This document shows positions 15,621 through 19,177 of a DNA stretch of 19,177 nucleotides, one piece after another. The stretch is taken from positions 1 through 19,177 of the forward strand of contig JAFQOY010000072.1 in assembly GCA_017412025.1 (NCBI GenBank), written 5' to 3'. Origin of the DNA: Clostridia bacterium. Lineage in GTDB: Bacteria > Bacillota_A > Clostridia > Christensenellales > Aristaeellaceae. Within the stretch, counting starts at the first letter, position 1; the number at the start of each line of letters is the position of its first letter. A program made the translations under genes and the position numbers. Below the pieces are notes generated by a model that made no database searches, was not told the origin of the DNA, and worked only from the letters and a program-made list of their open reading frames with translations.

Positions 15621-15662
15621 CAGGAGCGGCGCGAGCGATCGCGCCGCTCCTGGTATTTTATT
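15621..15662 (+). terminator. Terminator of the peptidoglycan-binding protein gene
   Basis: A perfect 14-base-pair stem (15621-15634 with 15639-15652, core GGAGCGGCGCGA) with a GCGA loop is followed by TATTTTATT. It lies 34 bases after the stop codon. Confidence 0.9.
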
Positions 15663-15690
15663 CTGCCATAGCATATGTGGAAGGAAAGGC

Positions 15691-15719
15691 TTGACAATGA
15701 GGGGAAAAAACAATATAAT
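15691..15719 (+). promoter_or_regulatory. Promoter of the T-box / alaS transcript
   Basis: Both hexamers are perfect consensus, TTGACA (15691-15696) and TATAAT (15714-15719), 17 bases apart. Initiation would be near 15726. A strong promoter is usual before an attenuated T-box leader. Confidence 0.9.
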
Positions 15720-15725
15720 GTTTTC

Positions 15726-15960
15726 CGATATGAACATGCGATGATGCGGAATGAGCGCGGCGAATCGCCTGCAGCAGCGAGCCGGGGATGGTGCAAGCCC
15801 GGCGGCAGGACACGGCGCGCAGCCCTCCGAGCAGCATCCGGCGACGAGCCGGCCGTTTTCCCGCGTTAAGGGAGAGAGAGGGCATGCCTTTGGCATGCCA
15901 ACCGGAGTGGTACCGCGAATCGCGTCTGTTCGTCCCCGGACGACAGGCGTTTTTTATTTT
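15726..15960 (+). promoter_or_regulatory. T-box leader controlling alaS
   Basis: This leader senses uncharged tRNA-Ala and prevents premature termination when alanine is short. Stem I is closed by GATG near 15740 with CATC at 15835-15838; its distal part holds the conserved GGTGCAAGCC (15790-15799). The specifier appears to be GCA (15831-15833, in GAGCAGCATC), an alanine codon. A stem III-like hairpin GGCATGCC-TTT-GGCATGCC comes next. The T-box proper, GGAGTGGTACCGCG (15904-15917), is followed by the terminator hairpin (about 15921-15949) and TTTTTTATTTT. Stem boundaries were drawn by eye. Confidence 0.92.
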
Positions 15961-16094
15961 GCTTCCTTCGTCCCTTCGGGACGCCTCAATCAGGAGGGCG
16001 GCCGGGCGTCTTACAGGCGTCTCGTGGCTCCCTGCAGGAGGGCTGTCATCAAAGCTGGCCGGAGGAGCGATGCAACGAAAAAGGAGAGAACACC
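15961..16094 (+). other. Leader between the T-box terminator and alaS
   Basis: Apart from the alaS ribosome binding site AAGGAG (16081-16086) this stretch holds a short hairpin CGTCCC-TTC-GGGACG, a 9-base direct repeat CAGGAGGGC (15991-15999 and 16035-16043), and GGAGG (16061-16065) followed by an out-of-frame ATG at 16070. That ATG opens a 42-codon frame ending at 16198, inside alaS. I have no evidence that it is translated. Confidence 0.4.
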
Positions 16095-17900
16095 ATGAAG
16101 AAGATGACTTCCGGCGAGCTGCGCACGATGTGGCTCAATTTCTTCAAGAGCAAGGGCCACGCTGTGATTCCCAGCGCCTCCGTCATTCCGGAGAATGACC
16201 CGACCGTGCTCTTCACCACCGCGGGCATGCATCCGCTGGTTCCGTACCTGCTGGGCAGCGCGCATCCGGCCGGCACCCGACTGACCGACGTGCAGAAGTG
16301 CATCCGCACCGGCGACATCGACGAGGTCGGCGACGCTTCCCACCTGACCTTCTTTGAAATGCTGGGCAACTGGTCCCTGGGCGATTACTTCAAGAAGGAC
16401 ATGATCGCCTGGTCCTGGGAGTTCCTCACCAGCCCGGAGTATCTCGGCCTTGACAAGGACAAGCTGGCGTTCACCGTCTTTGAGGGCGAGGGCGATATCC
16501 CGCGCGATGACGAGGCCGCCGGCTACTGGATGGAGCAGGGCGTCAAGCCGGAGAATATCTACTTCCTTGGCCGCAAGCACAACTGGTGGGGCCCGGCGGG
16601 CCAGACCGGTCCGTGCGGCCCGGACACCGAGATGTTCATCATCCGCGATCAGGAGCCCTGCGGCCCGGATTGCTCCCCGGCCTGCTCCTGCGGGCGCTTC
16701 ATGGAGATCTGGAACGACGTGTTCATGCAGTACAACAAGAACGCCGAGGGCCAGTACGTTCCGATGGAGAAGAAGAACGTCGATACCGGCATGGGCCTGG
16801 AGCGCACCGTCTGCACGCTCAACGGCTGCAAGTCCGTCTATGAGACCGACGCTTTCACCGGCATCCTCGCCAAGATCAGCGAGCTGTCCGGCAAGGGCTA
16901 TGAGGACGACGCTGCGACCACCAAGGCCTTCCGCATCGTCGCCGATCACCTGCGCACCGCCACCTTCATCATGGGCGATCCGCGCGGCGTGAGCCCGAGC
17001 AATGTCGATCAGGGCTACGTGCTGCGCCGCCTGATCCGCCGCGCCGTTCGCTACGGCATGGGCCTGGGCATGGGCGAGGGCTTCACCAGCGAGATTGCCA
17101 AGGTAATCATCGAGCAGTATGCCGAGGTCTATCCGGAGCTCAAGCAGAACGAGGCGTTTGTGCTGGAGCAGTTCAAGCTTGAGGAGAGCCGCTTTGCCCG
17201 CACCCTGCGTCAGGGCGAAAAGGAGTTTGCCAAGGTCGTCAGCCGTCTGGGCGACAAGACCGTGATCGACGGCCTGGACGCTTTCCACCTGTATGATACG
17301 TATGGCTATCCGATCGAGATGACCCGCGAGCTGGCGGCTGAAAAGGGTCTCACTGTCGATGAGAAGGGCTTTGCCGATCACTTTGCCGCGCATCAGAAGC
17401 TGTCTCAGGCCGGCGCGGAGCAGCGCTTCAAGGGCGGCCTGGCCGATCACAGCGCGCAGACCGCGCGCCTGCACACGGCGACCCATCTGCTGCAGGCGGC
17501 TCTGCGCCGCGTGCTGGGCGACGAGGTCGCGCAGAAGGGCTCCAACATCACCGCCGAGCGCCTGCGCTTCGACTTCAAGTTCGGCCGCAAGGTGACCAAG
17601 GAGGAGCTGGCGCAGGTTCAGGCGCTGGTCAACGAGTGGATCGCTGCCGATGCGCCGATCACCATGAAGGAGACCACCGTCGAGGCTGCGAAGGCCGAGG
17701 GCGCGATCGGTCTGTTCGAGAGCAAGTACGGCGAGCTGGTCCGCATGTACACCATGGGCGAGTACTCCAAGGAGATCTGCGGCGGCCCGCACGCCAGCCA
17801 TACCGGCGAGCTGGTCAGCTTCAAGATTCAGAAGGAAGAATCCTCCTCCGCCGGCGTCCGCCGCATCAAGGCCGTCATCGGCGCGAAGCCTGAAGACTGA
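16095..17900 (+). CDS. alaS: Alanine--tRNA ligase, short form lacking the C-Ala domain
   Basis: This class II synthetase charges tRNA-Ala in the cytoplasm. At 601 residues it is much shorter than the common bacterial enzyme of about 870. The N-terminal catalytic domain is complete (motif region FFKSKGHAVIPSAS, FTTAGMHPLVPYLLG, GPAGQTGPCGPDTEMF, NVDTGMGLER). The central tRNA-recognition helices (VLRRLIRRAVRYG) and the editing domain are present, with the editing metal ligands His460, His464 (HTATH), Cys562 and His566 (CGGPH). The protein ends right after the editing domain, so the C-terminal C-Ala/dimerisation part is absent. A clean stop and a terminator follow, so this is a natural short form; Borrelia has an AlaRS of similar length. 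A cysteine-rich insert (CGPDCSPACSCG) is typical of this short group as I recall it. Expression is under the T-box leader. The start is eight bases after AAGGAG. Confidence 0.93.
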   Translation: MKKMTSGELRTMWLNFFKSKGHAVIPSASVIPENDPTVLFTTAGMHPLVPYLLGSAHPAGTRLTDVQKCIRTGDIDEVGDASHLTFFEMLGNWSLGDYFKKDMIAWSWEFLTSPEYLGLDKDKLAFTVFEGEGDIPRDDEAAGYWMEQGVKPENIYFLGRKHNWWGPAGQTGPCGPDTEMFIIRDQEPCGPDCSPACSCGRFMEIWNDVFMQYNKNAEGQYVPMEKKNVDTGMGLERTVCTLNGCKSVYETDAFTGILAKISELSGKGYEDDAATTKAFRIVADHLRTATFIMGDPRGVSPSNVDQGYVLRRLIRRAVRYGMGLGMGEGFTSEIAKVIIEQYAEVYPELKQNEAFVLEQFKLEESRFARTLRQGEKEFAKVVSRLGDKTVIDGLDAFHLYDTYGYPIEMTRELAAEKGLTVDEKGFADHFAAHQKLSQAGAEQRFKGGLADHSAQTARLHTATHLLQAALRRVLGDEVAQKGSNITAERLRFDFKFGRKVTKEELAQVQALVNEWIAADAPITMKETTVEAAKAEGAIGLFESKYGELVRMYTMGEYSKEICGGPHASHTGELVSFKIQKEESSSAGVRRIKAVIGAKPED

Positions 17901-17920
17901 TTGAACCATTGAATTGATGG

Positions 17921-17952
17921 GCAGTCCTGCATTTTGCAGGGCTGCTTTTTTT
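17921..17952 (+). terminator. Terminator of alaS
   Basis: An 11-base-pair stem with one G-U pair (17921-17931 with 17935-17945, GCAGTCCTGCA / TGCAGGGCTGC) is followed by seven T. It lies 20 bases after the stop codon. The AT-rich stretch from here to 18144 has no promoter I can defend. Confidence 0.92.
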
Positions 17953-18144
17953 GTCTGATTGAAGAGAATGCGGCAGAATGAGCCTGTCGCATTGCGGTGA
18001 AAGATGGAGAAATATGACGAAATTATGAACAAATTGTAATAATTAAAGAAAATGCCGAAATAATCATGACATATTTCTGCCGGATTTTCCATATTCTTAG
18101 AGTAGAAAAGACAGGAGCAGGCAGAGGAAAAGAGAGGAAGGGGA

Positions 18145-18849
18145 ATGCGGATGAAGAAGTACAGGATCAGAGAGGGCGCGCTGATGCAGGCGGCGGGCGC
18201 AGAGACGCTTGATGCGCTTGCGCACGATCTGCGCACGCCGATGTGCTGCGTATCCGGCGCGGCGCAGATGGCGCTCGCCGCCAGCAGGCAGGGCAAACGC
18301 GTGGATGAGCAGATGCAGCAGATTCTGCTCGCCGTAGAGGCGATGGACAGGATGCTCAGCCAGATGTGTGTGCCTCACCCGGATCATGCATGCACGGTGG
18401 ATCAGCTTGAGGAGGAGCTGCGCACCGTCATGGGCCAGCGGGCCCGGAGCAGGGGACAGAAGATGACGGTCGACCTGAGCGCGCTGCGGGATCTGATTCC
18501 GCATGAGAAGACGGCGCGCCTTTCGCGCGTGCTGCTCAATCTCACGTCCAATGCCATCAAATATACGCAGGAGGGCGGCGAAATCTGCGTATCCGGCTAT
18601 GCGGCGGACGGCTGCGCGTGTATTGTGGTCAGGGATAACGGCATGGGTATGAAGCGGGAGTTTATCAGGCGGGCGTTTGTTCCGTATGAGCGGGCGAAGG
18701 AGAGCGCGCACCTGCCGGGCAAGGGGCTGGGGCTTTCCATCGTGCGCAGGCTCGTGCGGGAAATCGGCGGCACGATCAGCGTCAGGAGCGCCTGGGGGAA
18801 GGGTACGGCGTTTTGCATCCGGCTGCCGCTTGATCCGGCTGCCGCTTGA
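18145..18849 (+). CDS. Soluble sensor histidine kinase, HisKA plus HATPase domains only
   Basis: This is a 234-residue kinase without membrane segments or a recognisable sensor domain. The HisKA phospho-acceptor is His27 in LAHDLRTPM. The ATPase domain shows the N-box NLTSNAIKY (132-140), DNGMGM (164-169), an F-box-like FVPYERA and GKGLGLSIVRRL (192-203). Normal kinases of this type have a transmembrane or PAS input region ahead of HisKA; here only about 20 residues precede it. The start is 18145 or the in-frame ATG at 18151, both served by a GGAAGGGG site. No response regulator is nearby. Partner proteins must supply the signal, or it is a phosphatase or anti-sigma-like relic. The C-terminus LPLDPAAA and the stop lie in a 16-base tandem repeat, so this end may be recently altered. 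Confidence 0.83.
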   Translation: MRMKKYRIREGALMQAAGAETLDALAHDLRTPMCCVSGAAQMALAASRQGKRVDEQMQQILLAVEAMDRMLSQMCVPHPDHACTVDQLEEELRTVMGQRARSRGQKMTVDLSALRDLIPHEKTARLSRVLLNLTSNAIKYTQEGGEICVSGYAADGCACIVVRDNGMGMKREFIRRAFVPYERAKESAHLPGKGLGLSIVRRLVREIGGTISVRSAWGKGTAFCIRLPLDPAAA

Positions 18850-18884
18850 TCCGGCTGCCGCTTGATCCGGCTGCCGCTTGAAAG
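18821..18884. repeat. 16-base tandem repeat across the kinase stop codon
   Basis: The unit GGCTGCCGCTTGATCC is present three times (18821-18836, 18837-18852, 18853-18868) plus 12-13 matching bases of a fourth. Because 16 is not a multiple of three, each unit is read in a different frame and the stop at 18847-18849 lies in the second copy. Confidence 0.95.
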
Positions 18885-18943
18885 GGAACCAAAGCTTTCG
18901 TGAAGAGAGATACAGATCTCAGGGAATAGAGAAAGGAAAACAG

Positions 18944-18981
18944 AAAATCCCTCCGCAGGCGAGACATTGCGGAGGGATTTT
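18944..18981. terminator. Bidirectional terminator after the kinase gene
   Basis: A perfect 14-base-pair stem (18944-18957 with 18968-18981, core CCCTCCGCA) has an A-run at its left base and a T-run at its right base. It can end the kinase transcript and back up termination of the tRNA transcript from the other side. Confidence 0.88.
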
Positions 18982-19009
18982 CGCGGATACCGGATAAGGG
19001 AAAGGATAC

Positions 19010-19037
19010 AAAAAAACCAGCTTATGCAAGCTGGTTT
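19010..19037 (-). terminator. Terminator of the tRNA operon
   Basis: A 10-base-pair stem AAACCAGCTT/AAGCTGGTTT (19014-19023 with 19028-19037) is followed on the minus strand by a run of seven T. It begins two bases after the 3' end of the tRNA-Asn gene. Confidence 0.9.
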
Positions 19038-19039
19038 CT

Positions 19040-19114
<75 letters not shown>

Positions 19115-19117
19115 ATA

Positions 19118-19177
19118 TGGTGGATTGAAGTGGACTCGAACCACCGACCTCCCGCTTATCAGGCGGGTGCTCTAACC
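19118..19177 (-). tRNA. tRNA-Ile (anticodon GAT), cut by the window edge
   Basis: The 3' 60 bases of the gene are present, including the encoded CCA, T-arm GGTTCGAGTCC and anticodon stem CCCGC/GCGGG around CTGATAA. The acceptor 5' strand and the start of the D-arm lie beyond 19177. It is transcribed ahead of tRNA-Asn in one operon. Confidence 0.93.

Noticed and set aside
16095..17900. alaS as a frameshifted pseudogene because of its length
   Set aside because: The reading frame is intact to the end of the editing domain, a terminator follows 20 bases after the stop, and no C-Ala sequence is visible in any downstream frame.
18001..18130. Promoter for the soluble kinase gene in the AT-rich stretch
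   Set aside because: Candidate hexamers such as TTGTAA and TATTCT exist, but none pair at 16-18 bases with a reasonable match.
16011..18296. A 761-codon minus-strand frame across alaS and the second kinase
   Set aside because: It runs through two terminators and three intergenic regions, and its protein resembles no family; it is a GC-bias shadow.

Overview
The window looks like a chromosomal segment of a Gram-positive, GC-rich member of the Clostridia (Bacillota), probably from an anaerobic gut or fibre-degrading lineage. The reasons are a T-box leader in front of an alanyl-tRNA synthetase gene, strong AGGAGG-type ribosome binding sites, -35/-10 promoters with 17-base spacing, lipoprotein and SH3/peptidoglycan-binding proteins of clostridial style, a LacI-controlled cellobiose phosphorylase, and CCA-encoding tRNA genes. 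Genus cannot be fixed from the sequence alone. I see no insertion sequence, CRISPR array, rRNA or prophage structure.

Layout. 1-860: an AT-richer XRE-type regulator gene and its terminator, looking unlike the GC-rich remainder. 864-4190 (minus strand): a four-gene operon of lipoprotein, permease, ATPase and MetA. It reads from one clear promoter with a 16-base dyad just after the start site. The MetA residues predict homoserine O-acetyltransferase, so uptake of an unknown (possibly sulfur-containing) nutrient is tied to methionine biosynthesis. 4300-9620: a cellobiose module. A lacI-type gene and a GH1 beta-glucosidase gene (minus) diverge from a GH94 cellobiose phosphorylase gene (plus), and both promoters carry the same TCTAAAACG(A/T)TTTCG site. 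9635-11465: a convergent iron-sulfur-flavoprotein-like reductase and a sugar-phosphate nucleotidyltransferase-like gene. The latter could use the glucose-1-phosphate made by the phosphorylase, but its substrate is not known.

11500-15660: a membrane histidine kinase of the SpoOB/CitA type without a response regulator, then a 981-residue secreted protein with three SH3-like domains, six peptidoglycan-binding repeats and an unassigned C-terminal domain, preceded by a structured 5' leader. 15690-17955: promoter, T-box leader (apparent GCA specifier), and a short alaS gene whose product keeps catalysis and editing but lacks the usual C-terminal C-Ala domain. 18145-18980: a small soluble histidine kinase whose stop codon lies in a 16-base tandem repeat. 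19000-19177: tRNA-Asn and a cut-off tRNA-Ile on the minus strand.

The most interesting points are the uncharacterised C-terminal domain and leader of the large wall-binding protein, the short T-box-regulated AlaRS, the ABC-metA operon with its unassigned operator, and the repeat at the end of the second kinase. No unmistakably new multi-gene system is visible.
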